64,000 nt of DNA, taken from positions 1-64,000 of the forward strand of contig NZ_JBNGOT010000019.1 of NCBI RefSeq assembly GCF_050589705.1, written 5' to 3'. Below are positions 17,455-26,933 of this stretch, in pieces. Every line of letters starts with the position of its first letter. Positions within the stretch are counted from its first letter, which is position 1. Source of the DNA: Sunxiuqinia rutila (lineage in GTDB: Bacteria; Bacteroidota; Bacteroidia; Bacteroidales; Prolixibacteraceae). Made by a program: the position numbers and the translations under genes. The notes under the pieces are model-generated. The model saw only the letters and a list, made by a program, of their open reading frames with translations, ran no database searches and was not told the origin of the DNA.

Positions 17455-20400
17455 TTAAAACTTAATATCAATACCGAAAGTAAATGATTTCATCAATGGA
17501 TAAGAGTCATAACAATCCTGTTCCGGATCGTGGAACTCTGTCATTGGAGAAAGAACAAACAAATTGGTACCATTAAAGAACACTTGTGCTGAGCTAATTC
17601 GCAAGCCAGTCAACCATTCCTGAGGAATTGCATAACCAACATTCAAGTTTTTCAATCGTAAATAAGCTCCGTTTCTGATCCAGAAAGACTGGTTGCCAGT
17701 TCCTGATTCGTACCAGTTTTTACCAACTACACGCGGATAATCTGTATCGGGGTTATCCGGAGTCCAAACATCATCAGCCCAAATTGGGTAATATGGTCTT
17801 ACTGTACCTCCGTACTGACGAATACCACCATAGTTGGTTCCAAGGTTGCTGATCATCCGGTCGTACATTCCTACTCCCTGAAAGTGCATGTCCACAGTAA
17901 AACCTTTCCAGGTAACGCTGCCTCCAAATCCATAATTAATTCGCGGAGCCCCATTCTCTGAAAGTAGCTGAATGTCGTTACCATCAATTTTACCGTCAGG
18001 ACCAGAGGTATAACCATCTCCTCTTACATCTTCAAAATACAATCCTCCCAGGTAAGGATCACGTCCCCACTGGGTAAAACCTTTAGCTAAAAGCTCATCC
18101 AATTGTTCTTGTGTGCGAATAATTCCAATTGTCTTATAACCAGTCAAACGATTAAGCGGACTGCCAATAGCAGAAAATTCTTCAAGATTGCCTCCTGGCG
18201 AATACAATGCCGTTTGATCCAAAACATCCCATTGGTCTTTTGAAAAACCAACATTTCCATAAACCGAATAATCTAATTTATCATCAAATGCTTTGTCTCT
18301 CCACATAGCATTGAACTCCAAGCCACGCCATGATCTTGCGGCATAGTTTTCAGGAGCCAGCTCTTGTCCATAAGTATCAGGAATTGTTACAATACGTGAG
18401 CCCAGAATATCTTCCTCTTCTTTGTAAAATCCTTCGATAGATCCTGACAATCTGTTATCAAACACCGTAATATCAACTCCCACATTATAAGTGGTAGAAG
18501 TTGCCCAAGTCAGAAATGGATTGGGAGTCGCCCCCGGTTCAATTCCCAGGTTTAGATTATCACCCCATACATAAGAGTTTCCTGACTGAAAAACAGGCAT
18601 GTACGAAAACGGCAAAATTTCATTATTCGCTACATTCAAGTCATTACCTGTAGTTCCATAAGATGCCCGAATCTTCAGATTGTCTAACCATCCTGAATAA
18701 TCTTGCATAAAGCCTTCCTCACTAATTCGCCATGCTGCTGATACTGAGGGAAAGAATCCCCACCTTTTCCCTTTTGGAAAGAGCGTATTACCATCATACC
18801 GGAATGAGAACTCACCAATATATTTCTGAGCATAAGTATAATTAAATCTTCCGATCCAAGAGAGACGACCACCTGTTACCTCACTCGCCGATCCCCATCT
18901 CCTTTCGGCATCGGTTGAATACACAAACATCTGGTCGTAATTCGTTAGCGGATCTTCTCCTTTTGCATACACATATTCGCCTCCGTTTGCGGCTTGCTCC
19001 CATACTACAGTAGCAGCAATGTCATGCTTTCCAAATGAATTATCGTAGTTCAAAAACCAGTTCAATTGCTCACTCCATAACGTACGAACATTGTAGCTCA
19101 AGAATTCCTGATTTTGAGAAAAAGTAAAGGTATTCATCTTGTTTGGATCTGGAACAGCAGGAACGAATCGGTTGTCGTCGGGATTGGCCGCAGCCCAAAC
19201 ATAGTTATGCTGATAAGTTAGGTACTTTTTCCGCATATAATCATTACTGATGTAGTTTCCAACAAACTTAGTGCTAAGTCCGGGAATAAAATTGCCTAAA
19301 TCAATATCGAAAGACAAAATGGCATTTACCTCTCGTTTCCGGGTCTTGATGTATCGATCTCCGATTACCTGATCGATTACGTTCCAGGCCTGCCAGCTTC
19401 CCATAGGAGTTTGAACAGGGAAATTCGTTACTTCGTTTGCAGGTGTTCCATCCTCGTATAGGTAGAACGGATAGGTTTTGGGCCAGTTAAAAGTACAGCG
19501 ATAAAGGTCACCGATGGTTTGTTCATCATCTCCGGAGAAAGGCCAATAAAACCGGTTTTGTTTTTGTAGGTTGGCAGACAAGTTTAGGTTCATTTTAATT
19601 CTATTCGTGATATGTGCAGTCACGTTTGAACGTAAATTGAACTTGTCATTCTCCAGGTTTTTATACGATCCTGTTTCTCCAATATAACTTCCCAATGCAT
19701 AGTAAGTCACCTTTTCGCTTCCGCCTGACACACTCATAGAATGTTTTTGATTCCAGGGAGTTTGCCAGATATAATCATTTACATTGTAGTTCTTATCTTT
19801 AAAATATTCGAACTCTTTTTCTCCATTAGGAAGATCCAATCCCTGAAATTCTGCAACACGGTTTTGATAAATCAATTCATCAATCGCTGTTGTTTTATCT
19901 GCAAAGAGTTCTTGAGTCGGAGTCATAAAAGTATATGAACCTTGATAGTTGAACTCAGGTTCTTGCTTTGTTCCAGTTTTAGTCACCACCAGCACAACTC
20001 CATTACCAGCCTGAGAACCGTAAATAGAAGCAGTTGCTGCATCTTTCAAAAAGCTCAGTTGATCTATTTCATTCACTTCAAGGGCATCAAAAGCTTCTTT
20101 ATCCCGAACAATTCCATCAATCACAAAAAGAGGCTCTCCAAACCCCCCACGAATCCGGATATCTGATGTAGCCCCCATTAAGCCTGAGTTTCCGGTAATA
20201 TTTACTCCAGGAGCACGTCCGGCCAAGGTATTCGAAACATTGGTTGTAGAAATGTTACTTAGCTCATCCATTTTTACAGCTGTAATAGCTCCGGTTAAAT
20301 TCACCTTCTTTTGCACGCCATACCCAACCGCTACAACTTCGTCAATTCCAATGGTTTCTTCTTCTAAAACAACATCGATTTGACTTTTCTGATTCACGGC

Positions 20401-20964
20401 CACTTCCTGGGCCCTCATCCCTACAAATGAAAAGACCAACGTTGCATTAGCAGGAACATCAGTCAAGGAGTATGCACCATCTATATCAGTTACTGTGCCC
20501 TGTGAGGTTCCTTTTACAATAATTGCCACCCCAGGGAGAAATTCACCATCAGGAGAAGTAACTTTTCCCTTTACCGTAATCGTTGGAGCCTGACCTTCGT
20601 ACCCTGGACTTAACGCAATTTGATTGTCGATAATGCGATAGTCAACGCCAGTACCTTCAAAAATGGATTCTAATACTTCTTTAACATCTGCTTTTACAAA
20701 GCGGACATCCACTTTACGCCTTACATCAATCATGTCTTTATTGTACAAAAACACAAAACGACTCTGCTCCTCGATGCTTAGCAGGACATTCTCAATGGTT
20801 TCATTCTTTAGCTCAACCGTTAGACTAGTGGTTTGTGAATATCCTTTTTCGGCAAATACCTGAATAACACAAATCAAGGTTAAAAAAATGGTTAATTTCA
20901 TAATTCTAAGGATCTTATGCATACCGGGTCCGAATGCCGGCTGTAGCATGTTCTTTTTTTTCAT
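17455..20964 (-). CDS. SusC/RagA-family TonB-dependent transporter with STN signalling domain
   Basis: An 1169-residue outer-membrane TonB-dependent transporter. The long signal sequence ends near residue 43 (VFAEKGYSQ). An STN domain (about 48-118) can contact a FecR-type anti-sigma factor; then come a carboxypeptidase-regulatory-like domain (130-200), a TonB-box-like stretch around IDEVVAVGYG (207-216), the plug (about 222-330) and a beta-barrel ending in a C-terminal aromatic residue (FGIDIKF). The STN domain together with the adjacent fecR and ECF sigma genes indicates ligand-dependent trans-envelope induction of this locus. No glycoside hydrolase, lyase or sulfatase is encoded beside it, so the substrate is open. 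Confidence 0.94.
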   Translation of the reverse strand: MKKKNMLQPAFGPGMHKILRIMKLTIFLTLICVIQVFAEKGYSQTTSLTVELKNETIENVLLSIEEQSRFVFLYNKDMIDVRRKVDVRFVKADVKEVLESIFEGTGVDYRIIDNQIALSPGYEGQAPTITVKGKVTSPDGEFLPGVAIIVKGTSQGTVTDIDGAYSLTDVPANATLVFSFVGMRAQEVAVNQKSQIDVVLEEETIGIDEVVAVGYGVQKKVNLTGAITAVKMDELSNISTTNVSNTLAGRAPGVNITGNSGLMGATSDIRIRGGFGEPLFVIDGIVRDKEAFDALEVNEIDQLSFLKDAATASIYGSQAGNGVVLVVTKTGTKQEPEFNYQGSYTFMTPTQELFADKTTAIDELIYQNRVAEFQGLDLPNGEKEFEYFKDKNYNVNDYIWQTPWNQKHSMSVSGGSEKVTYYALGSYIGETGSYKNLENDKFNLRSNVTAHITNRIKMNLNLSANLQKQNRFYWPFSGDDEQTIGDLYRCTFNWPKTYPFYLYEDGTPANEVTNFPVQTPMGSWQAWNVIDQVIGDRYIKTRKREVNAILSFDIDLGNFIPGLSTKFVGNYISNDYMRKKYLTYQHNYVWAAANPDDNRFVPAVPDPNKMNTFTFSQNQEFLSYNVRTLWSEQLNWFLNYDNSFGKHDIAATVVWEQAANGGEYVYAKGEDPLTNYDQMFVYSTDAERRWGSASEVTGGRLSWIGRFNYTYAQKYIGEFSFRYDGNTLFPKGKRWGFFPSVSAAWRISEEGFMQDYSGWLDNLKIRASYGTTGNDLNVANNEILPFSYMPVFQSGNSYVWGDNLNLGIEPGATPNPFLTWATSTTYNVGVDITVFDNRLSGSIEGFYKEEEDILGSRIVTIPDTYGQELAPENYAARSWRGLEFNAMWRDKAFDDKLDYSVYGNVGFSKDQWDVLDQTALYSPGGNLEEFSAIGSPLNRLTGYKTIGIIRTQEQLDELLAKGFTQWGRDPYLGGLYFEDVRGDGYTSGPDGKIDGNDIQLLSENGAPRINYGFGGSVTWKGFTVDMHFQGVGMYDRMISNLGTNYGGIRQYGGTVRPYYPIWADDVWTPDNPDTDYPRVVGKNWYESGTGNQSFWIRNGAYLRLKNLNVGYAIPQEWLTGLRISSAQVFFNGTNLFVLSPMTEFHDPEQDCYDSYPLMKSFTFGIDIKF

Positions 20965-21015
20965 AAATTTGTACTGATTAGTAATTTATACAAGCTAATT
21001 AAACACTAAGAATCA

Positions 21016-21046
21016 GATGCGGAAGTGTTCGCAGCACTTTCGCATC
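21016..21046. terminator. Hairpin between fecR and susC
   Basis: A 12-pair stem (21016-21027 with 21035-21046, one G:U pair, loop TTCGCAG). The long T-run lies on the plus-strand side (CTTGTTTTTTT), although the flanking genes are on the minus strand, where only weak T content follows. It may be a partial terminator separating the regulator genes from susC, or a processing site. Orientation is uncertain. Confidence 0.45.
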
Positions 21047-21092
21047 CTTGTTTTTTTCATAGGCATTTTATTTTTTCGGTGACATCATTTGG

Positions 21093-22169
21093 CTATTTAT
21101 TTTTCCAGAGTATAACTTCTGCTTTCGAAAAGCTACCATCTTCAAGTATCTTGGCTCTCTTGTATTTATAATCCAATGGAGCCGTAAATGTCAATAGTTC
21201 CAGAATTTGCTCCAAGGGTTCTCCACTTATCGTTGCATTGTATTTCGTGTGACTCAGTTCCTCTCCATCCCGAAGTTCAATCGACACATTATACCGTCGT
21301 TCCAAGGTTCGTAAAACGGAGCCTAGAGATGCATTTCGAAAAATGTATCTTCCTTCACGCCAACAGGTATAGGGGTAAATGTCGTCCTTTTGCTTATCCA
21401 GCTGTTCACTGGCGCGGTTAAATGTGACCACCTCTCCCGGAATCACTTCCAGCTGCTGACCGTTGCTGTTTAACGAGATTTTTCCTTCAGCCAAAGCAAC
21501 GGTTACATTTTCTTCATTTTCGTAAGCATGGACATTGAATTCGGTTCCATGAACCTGAATGGTAGGTCCTAGGTTTTTCACAAAAAATGGTTCTTCCCCT
21601 TTAGCAACCTGAAAGTAAATCTCACCAGACATTTCCACTTCCCGTTTTTCCCGGGAAAAAACTGCCGGATAATTCAAGGTAGAACCCGAATTCAACCAGG
21701 CTTTGGAACCGTCCGGCAATTCGGCAACCAACTGGCCTCCAAGTGGCGCTTCAACCTGAACCTGGTGTTCCTGGTGATAATTCGCCACGCGCTTGAAATC
21801 AGCTTCTAATTGCAGTTGGTTGTAGAAAAACCAAAGGGCAGCGATGGTTATAGGCAAAATCAAAATGGCAGCAACTCGCTGATACCATCCCAAAACAACT
21901 GGAGTTATTAGCCTTTTTGTTTCAGTCTGCATTCTTTGTTCAGCCTGCTCCCATTGCCGATCAATTTCGACTGGAGAAGGATTTACCTTTGCAAAACGAA
22001 ACATCCGCACGGTTTCACAAGCTTCTTTAAATACAGGCAAGTATTCCGGATGCTCTTCCTCCCATTGTTCCCAATAGCTGTTGTCCTCCTCACCCGTTTT
22101 CAATACCCAAGCAACAAATCGCTGATCAGCAATTAATTTCTCGTAAATATTTTGTTTATTTTGCTTCAT
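21093..22169 (-). CDS. FecR-family anti-sigma factor
   Basis: A 358-residue inner-membrane protein that would hold the ECF sigma factor inactive until the STN domain of the SusC transporter signals. The cytoplasmic N-terminal region (1-95) holds the sigma-binding part. One transmembrane helix spans about 97-117 (RVAAILILPITIAALWFF). The periplasmic FecR domain follows (VEAPLGGQLVAELPDGSKAWLNSG), then a DUF4974-type C-terminal segment (ISGEPLEQILELL). Gene order sigma, fecR, susC, susD on one strand is the classical arrangement. Confidence 0.93.
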   Translation of the reverse strand: MKQNKQNIYEKLIADQRFVAWVLKTGEEDNSYWEQWEEEHPEYLPVFKEACETVRMFRFAKVNPSPVEIDRQWEQAEQRMQTETKRLITPVVLGWYQRVAAILILPITIAALWFFYNQLQLEADFKRVANYHQEHQVQVEAPLGGQLVAELPDGSKAWLNSGSTLNYPAVFSREKREVEMSGEIYFQVAKGEEPFFVKNLGPTIQVHGTEFNVHAYENEENVTVALAEGKISLNSNGQQLEVIPGEVVTFNRASEQLDKQKDDIYPYTCWREGRYIFRNASLGSVLRTLERRYNVSIELRDGEELSHTKYNATISGEPLEQILELLTFTAPLDYKYKRAKILEDGSFSKAEVILWKNK

Positions 22170-22283
22170 CCTTTTTGAGCTTCTATTTAAAGGATGGCAA
22201 AATCAAAACTTTATACTCACCTAATTTTATTTTATTTCAAAAAAAGTTCACGAAAGGAAAAATCGAAAAGAAAGAAAGCACGT

Positions 22284-22922
22284 TCAAAAAACAGAGCAAG
22301 AAGAATGTCCAAATAAACTTAATAGAATCAATTCGATATTTCCAGGCTGATGAATATCCGATTCTCCCACCTCTTTTCGTATTTTCTCCAGAGTTCTAAA
22401 CAGTAAATTCCGGACAGACTGAATATTCATCTCCATGATTTCAGCAATATTGGGAAAATCGAAATTGTGATAGAAACGCAAGTAAATAACCTCACGCTGG
22501 CGTGAAGTGAGTTGTTCCAAACAAGATACAACCTTTTGAGATAGTTCTGCTTCCTGTTCTCTTTCAACCATGAAATCCTCAACTGAAATTTCAAACCATC
22601 CAGCATCCATTATCTCTTCCAGCTTCTTCTTCGGTTGCTCCGCCTTCAAACTTTGCAATAGATCATGCTTCAAACTAATCAGCAAATACACCTTTACATT
22701 TCCTACCGGCCGGAGTTGAGTGCGCTTCTCCCAAAGTCGCACAAATAAATTCTGAATGTGGTCTTTTACCGAATCATCCGATGGAATAAACTTCATACCA
22801 TAAGCAAGCAAATCCGAAAAATACAACCGGAAAAGTCTTCCTAAAGCATCTCGGTCTCCCTCAAGAAACGTCAACCAATTCTTCGAGCTATCAATGTCCA
22901 TTTTATTTAGATGACAAACCAT
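22284..22922 (-). CDS. ECF-type RNA polymerase sigma factor
   Basis: A 212-residue sigma-70 factor of the ECF class. Region 2 runs about 28-95 (LFRLYFSDLLAYGMKF, then DHIQNLFVRLWEKR), and region 4 about 128-185 (LEQLTSRQREVIYLRFYHN, then a helix-turn-helix with MNIQSVRNLLFR). The ATG at 22922 gives this length. The ATG at 22901, seven codons later, is preceded by an A-rich TAAATAAA typical of Bacteroidota starts and is an equally good choice. It probably drives susCD and is restrained by the downstream FecR protein. Confidence 0.9.
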   Translation of the reverse strand: MVCHLNKMDIDSSKNWLTFLEGDRDALGRLFRLYFSDLLAYGMKFIPSDDSVKDHIQNLFVRLWEKRTQLRPVGNVKVYLLISLKHDLLQSLKAEQPKKKLEEIMDAGWFEISVEDFMVEREQEAELSQKVVSCLEQLTSRQREVIYLRFYHNFDFPNIAEIMEMNIQSVRNLLFRTLEKIRKEVGESDIHQPGNIELILLSLFGHSSCSVF

Positions 22923-23321
22923 TAGCCAACAAGGAATAAGATATCAAAGAGAAAAAATCATCCTCCAACAAAATACAATTCTCAGAATTGCAGAAAAAAT
23001 TGTTTTCTATCAATGACTTCTGATCGCATAAAAGTAGGTAAAAATAAAAAAAGTCAGGCCCCTGCTTACTGATCAATTTTTTCAGTCCCAAAAGCAGAGA
23101 AGAACTGTTTTGAATAGCCTCAAGAATATAAAACGCCAGCAAGTACAAGCGTCTAAAATTCTCAGGCAAACTCAGGGTCAAAACCTACCCGTGACAAACC
23201 AAAATCAAGCACTATATTGACACTGTGTTAATTTCGTTTTAAATGAGGATATATAATTGCTTTTCATGTTATTCAGCATAAAAAATACGTACATTTGCCG
23301 CCAGAAAAAACAAGGCAACAA
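22923..23321. other. Divergent intergenic region between sigma factor and hydrogenase genes
   Basis: This 399-base gap must contain start signals for the ECF sigma gene (minus strand) and for the hydrogenase (plus strand). Only the latter can be placed (23290-23297). A 92-codon minus-strand open frame here (22903-23181) has no recognisable features and overlaps the sigma gene, so I do not call it. Confidence 0.5.
23290..23297 (+). promoter_or_regulatory. -7 box for the hydrogenase gene
   Basis: TACATTTG followed by CC, a good match to TAnnTTTG, 24 bases before the ATG at 23322. It lies over a possible TTG start (23295), which argues for the downstream ATG. Confidence 0.65.
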
Positions 23322-24752
23322 ATGGCATATCTAAACAATGTGATGATCATTCGGCACGAGCTGATAGCCAGACTGGTCAGACTATTTCAGGAAGGTAACC
23401 TAAGCACCCAAATTGACAGCTTGCCCGTTGAGCTGTATCCCAAAAACCGAGAAGCCCGTGGCCGTTGCTGCATTTACAAGGAACGAGCCATTACCCGTTA
23501 CAAAATGCTTCCGCTACTGGGGTTTGAAGTTCCTGAGGCCGATATCGAACTGGTGCCCTTGCACAGCTATGCGGAAAAGGCCCTTCAACGCGACAGTTTA
23601 TCCAACGCTATTTTAACCGTTGTTGACGAAGCCTGTACCTCTTGCGTGCAAGCCAACTATGTGGTGACCAACCTGTGTCGTGGCTGTGTTGCCAGCCCGT
23701 GCGTGATGAACTGCCCGAAAAATGCCATCCGCTTTACCCCTTCAGGGCAAACTGAGATTAAGGCGGAAGACTGCATTAACTGTGGATTATGCCAAAAGGC
23801 CTGTCCCTACCACGCCATTGTTTACATTCCCATTCCATGCGAGGAAGCCTGCCCCGTGGGCGCCATCAGCAAGAACGAGCAAGGAATTGAAAAGATCGAT
23901 GAAGATAAATGCATCTACTGTGGGAAATGCATCACGGCCTGTCCTTTTGGAGCCATTTTCGAATTGTCGGCCATGGTAGATGTTCTCAAAAATATTGAAC
24001 AAAAAAAGCAAGTCATTGCCATGATTGCCCCGGCCATTTTAGCCCAATACCAGGAAGCTCCCGGGAAAGTGCTGGCCGCCATCAAGGAAATTGGTTTTGC
24101 CGAAGTGGTTGAAGTCGCTCGTGGAGCTGAAAAAACAGCCCGCCACGAAGCCGAAGAACTGAAGGAAAAACTGGAGCAGAATGCACCGTTTATGACCACT
24201 TCCTGCTGCCCTTCGTATGTTGAAGCTGTACGCAAGCATGCCCCCGGGCTACAGCCCAATGTATCGCACACCCCATCGCCAATGGCCTACACCGCCGAAG
24301 AACTGCGCGAAAAATATCCCGATGCAGAACTTGTCTTTGTTGGGCCCTGTGTGGCCAAACGAAAAGAAGCTCGTGATTTGGGCTCAGTCGATTTTGTTTT
24401 GAGCTTTGAGGAACTGGATGCCATCATGGAAGGAATGGGCATTGAGCCTGAAAAAATGGAGGCTGTCCCTCTGGAGAAATATACCGTTGAGTCGCGCGGG
24501 TTTGCCCGAAGTGGAGGTGTGCTGAATGCTGTATTGGCGGAGAAAAAAGCAGAAAATTTCACATTTGAGCAAATTGATGGCATTGACAAGGCTGCTATGC
24601 GTCAAATCAAAATGCTGGAAAAAGGAAAAAACTCGGCCCAGTTTTACGAAGTGATGGCTTGCGAAGGAGGCTGTATCAGCGGCCCCGGAGCCAATGTTAA
24701 ATCGGCCAAAGCCAAAAAGAATTTCATTCAGGGAATCCGGGCCTTATCGTAG
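23322..24752 (+). CDS. Monomeric [FeFe]-hydrogenase, group B-like
   Basis: A 476-residue iron-sulfur hydrogenase predicted to evolve or sense H2 in the cytoplasm. The N-terminal half carries ferredoxin-type cysteine sets: Cys119/122/127/131, Cys151/154/157/161, and Cys197/200/203/207, with extra Cys173/177. The H-cluster motifs are L1 TTSCCPSY (292-299), L2 GPCVAKRKEA (341-350) and L3 ACEGGCISGPG (446-456). The PCVAKR and EGGCISGP forms resemble group B enzymes rather than the PCTAKK form of the classical group A. No HydE/F/G maturase genes are nearby, so maturation genes would have to be elsewhere. The start at 23322 is chosen over an upstream TTG because that TTG lies inside the -7 box. Confidence 0.88.
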   Translation: MAYLNNVMIIRHELIARLVRLFQEGNLSTQIDSLPVELYPKNREARGRCCIYKERAITRYKMLPLLGFEVPEADIELVPLHSYAEKALQRDSLSNAILTVVDEACTSCVQANYVVTNLCRGCVASPCVMNCPKNAIRFTPSGQTEIKAEDCINCGLCQKACPYHAIVYIPIPCEEACPVGAISKNEQGIEKIDEDKCIYCGKCITACPFGAIFELSAMVDVLKNIEQKKQVIAMIAPAILAQYQEAPGKVLAAIKEIGFAEVVEVARGAEKTARHEAEELKEKLEQNAPFMTTSCCPSYVEAVRKHAPGLQPNVSHTPSPMAYTAEELREKYPDAELVFVGPCVAKRKEARDLGSVDFVLSFEELDAIMEGMGIEPEKMEAVPLEKYTVESRGFARSGGVLNAVLAEKKAENFTFEQIDGIDKAAMRQIKMLEKGKNSAQFYEVMACEGGCISGPGANVKSAKAKKNFIQGIRALS

Positions 24753-24784
24753 GCGCGGAGCCTCTTCGGATACAAAACACCCAC

Positions 24785-24828
24785 AAAAAATAGAGCAAGG
24801 AGCTAACAGTCCGCTTGCTCTATTTTTT
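24785..24828. terminator. Shared bidirectional terminator
   Basis: A perfect 15-pair stem, 24785-24799 with 24814-24828, with A-run and T-run ends that work in both directions. It serves the hydrogenase and the convergent O-methyltransferase gene. The methyltransferase stop codon (24820-24822) lies inside its stem. Confidence 0.85.
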
Positions 24829-25458
24829 GCGAATCAGCATCAGCCCATCGCGAAAAGGCAGGATGGTTTGACTTACCCGAGGATCATCTTTAATTTTTTG
24901 GTTGAAGGCTAAAATTCCCAGCGTTTGCTCATCCTTTTCATCTACCGCTTCAACCACTTTGCCGCTCCACAAAATGTTATCAGCAATCAAAATTCCGCCT
25001 GAGGGCACCCGGTCAATCACCAGGTCAAAATAACTGCCATATTCCCGCTTATCACCGTCAATAAAGACCAGCTCAAACTGCTCGTCCAGCTGTGGAATTA
25101 TTGCACAGGCATCGCCAATATGCTGACAAACCTGATCCTGAATACCCGCTTTTTCAAAATAGGTCCGAGCCATTGTTTCAAGCTCATCATTTATCTCAAT
25201 GGTGTGCAACAGGCCACCTTCGGCCAAGCCCTTTGCCAGACAAATAGCCGAATACCCGGTATAGGTGCCAATTTCAAGAATCCGATTGGGCAGAACCATC
25301 TGACTGATCATCGTTAAAATGGTTCCTTGGGCATGCCCCGAAAGCATACGCGGGCGAAGCACCTTCAAAAAAGTTTCGCGTTCCAACTCCTGTAGTACCG
25401 CATCTTCCTCATCAATATGCTCCAGGATATATTTCTCCAGTTCGTTTGTTTGTTCCAT
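24820..25458 (-). CDS. Class I SAM-dependent O-methyltransferase
   Basis: A 212-residue member of the catechol/caffeoyl-CoA O-methyltransferase family (PF01596-like). The SAM-binding motif ILEIGTYTGYSAI lies around residue 60-72. FELVFIDGDKREY and ILIADNILWSGKV supply the metal-binding acidic residues typical of the family. The substrate is unknown. Its ATG shares one base with the stop of the upstream M16 peptidase (TAATG), so the two are co-translated. Confidence 0.9.
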   Translation of the reverse strand: MEQTNELEKYILEHIDEEDAVLQELERETFLKVLRPRMLSGHAQGTILTMISQMVLPNRILEIGTYTGYSAICLAKGLAEGGLLHTIEINDELETMARTYFEKAGIQDQVCQHIGDACAIIPQLDEQFELVFIDGDKREYGSYFDLVIDRVPSGGILIADNILWSGKVVEAVDEKDEQTLGILAFNQKIKDDPRVSQTILPFRDGLMLIRKK

Positions 25459-26678
25459 TATTCGTACGTTAAAATGCTCAATTGCCGCTCATCAAAAATC
25501 TCATTGGCAATTTCCATCAGCTGGCTGCTGGTAATTGCTTCAATTTTTTGGTAAATCCGGGGCAAACTATCGACCTTATTGTAAAGCAAAAAACTTTTGC
25601 CCAACGTAAGCATCAGGTCGTCACGATTTTCACTCGACAAAGCAATCTGACCAATCAACTGTTTTTTGGCCTTGCTTAGTTGCAAAATGCCCAGCGGCTT
25701 GTTTTTAAGCAGACGAAACTCTTTATTCACCAAGTTCAGGGCCCGATCCAGGTTGTCGTGTTCAGTTCCGAAATAAACATTAAACTGACCGGTGTCGGAA
25801 TAAGCAGTATAGCCCGACTCCACATTATAAGCCATCCCGTTGCGTTCTCGCAAAGCCAGGTTCAAGCGGGAGTTCATGGACTGTCCTCCCAAAATATTGT
25901 TGAGCAGCACCATGCCCATGCGCTTTTTGTCCTGCGCACTGTAAGCAAGATTTCCAATTACACAGTGTGTTTGAAAAGTATCGCGCTTAACATGTCGTGT
26001 ACCTGGCGTATAATGCTTAAAAGGCAGGCGATTGGTTGTTCGCAGCCGCGTTGGAATTGGGGCAAAATACTTTTCGGCCAGGCTTAATATTTTGGCAAAC
26101 GAAATGTTTCCCACTGAGCTAAGCACCATCTGGTCTGTATGGTAGTTATTCTGCAAAAACCGAAAAATATCATCCCGTGTAAAGGATCGAACATGTTCCG
26201 GAGTACCTAGAATGTTGCGTGCGATGGGATGCCCATCAAACATCAGCTCATCAAAATCATCAAAGATCAATTCCGAAGGGCTGTCTTTATACGAATTGAT
26301 CTCTTCCAGAACCACTTCCTTTTCCCGCTCCAACTCTTTTACCGGGAAAGTACTGTTAATCAATATATCACTAATCAACTCCATGTTCCGGTCATAATAG
26401 GCATTCAGAAAAGAGGCATAAACAGCCGTTTCTTCTTTGGAAGTGTAAGCATTAATCTCGCCACCTACATCTTCAATTCGGCTGATAATATGATAGGCCT
26501 TGCGTTTTTTGGTTCCTTTGAAGATAACATGCTCAATAAAGTGAGCAATTCCTTGTTCTTCTGGAGATTCATCTCTTGATCCGGTGTTTATAATAATTCC
26601 GAAATGGGCTGCCGGCGACTCCACTTGCTGGTGAATTAACCGGATACCATTGCTTAATATATGTGTATTGATTTTCAC
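25458..26678 (-). CDS. M16-family zinc metallopeptidase
   Basis: A 406-residue peptidase related to mitochondrial processing peptidase beta and bacterial PqqL/YmxG types, with no signal peptide. The inverted zinc motif is HFIEH (46-50 region) with the distal Glu in EVVLEEI about 75 residues later. The second, inactive half (from about residue 190) is the usual partner fold. The start is a GTG at 26678, which gives the standard N-terminus MKINTHILSNGIRL. A -7 box lies 20 bases upstream. It forms a two-gene unit with the O-methyltransferase. Confidence 0.92.
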   Translation of the reverse strand: MKINTHILSNGIRLIHQQVESPAAHFGIIINTGSRDESPEEQGIAHFIEHVIFKGTKKRKAYHIISRIEDVGGEINAYTSKEETAVYASFLNAYYDRNMELISDILINSTFPVKELEREKEVVLEEINSYKDSPSELIFDDFDELMFDGHPIARNILGTPEHVRSFTRDDIFRFLQNNYHTDQMVLSSVGNISFAKILSLAEKYFAPIPTRLRTTNRLPFKHYTPGTRHVKRDTFQTHCVIGNLAYSAQDKKRMGMVLLNNILGGQSMNSRLNLALRERNGMAYNVESGYTAYSDTGQFNVYFGTEHDNLDRALNLVNKEFRLLKNKPLGILQLSKAKKQLIGQIALSSENRDDLMLTLGKSFLLYNKVDSLPRIYQKIEAITSSQLMEIANEIFDERQLSILTYE

Positions 26679-26697
26679 GTTCTCTTAAATTGGACTG

Positions 26698-26705
26698 CAA
26701 AAGTA
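26698..26705 (-). promoter_or_regulatory. -7 box for the M16 peptidase operon
   Basis: Reads TACTTTTG on the minus strand, 20 bases before the GTG start, matching TAnnTTTG and supporting that start. Confidence 0.6.
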
Positions 26706-26800
26706 GAAAACGTTAATGATATTTCAACTTATAAATCCATGGAAAAGAAAAGGTTCTGCAAAAAGCCGGAATTTTTTATTCACAGACCCCTAAAAAATGT

Positions 26801-26830
26801 TTTGAAGTTAAATATTTCAGCGTATATTTG
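26801..26830 (+). promoter_or_regulatory. Promoter of first tRNA-Phe
   Basis: TTTG (26801-26804), 18 bases, then TATATTTG (26823-26830); the tRNA begins 18 bases later. The same arrangement and spacing recurs in front of the second tRNA-Phe. Confidence 0.8.
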
Positions 26831-26847
26831 CCATCGCTAAAGACAAC

Positions 26848-26923
<76 letters not shown>

Positions 26924-26933
26924 AAATAGCAAC

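Noticed and set aside
22903..23181. A 92-codon minus-strand open frame upstream of the sigma factor gene
   Set aside because: It overlaps the sigma gene by 20 bases, has no family features, and its composition (many Phe, Leu, Ser) looks like chance coding of AT-rich intergenic DNA.
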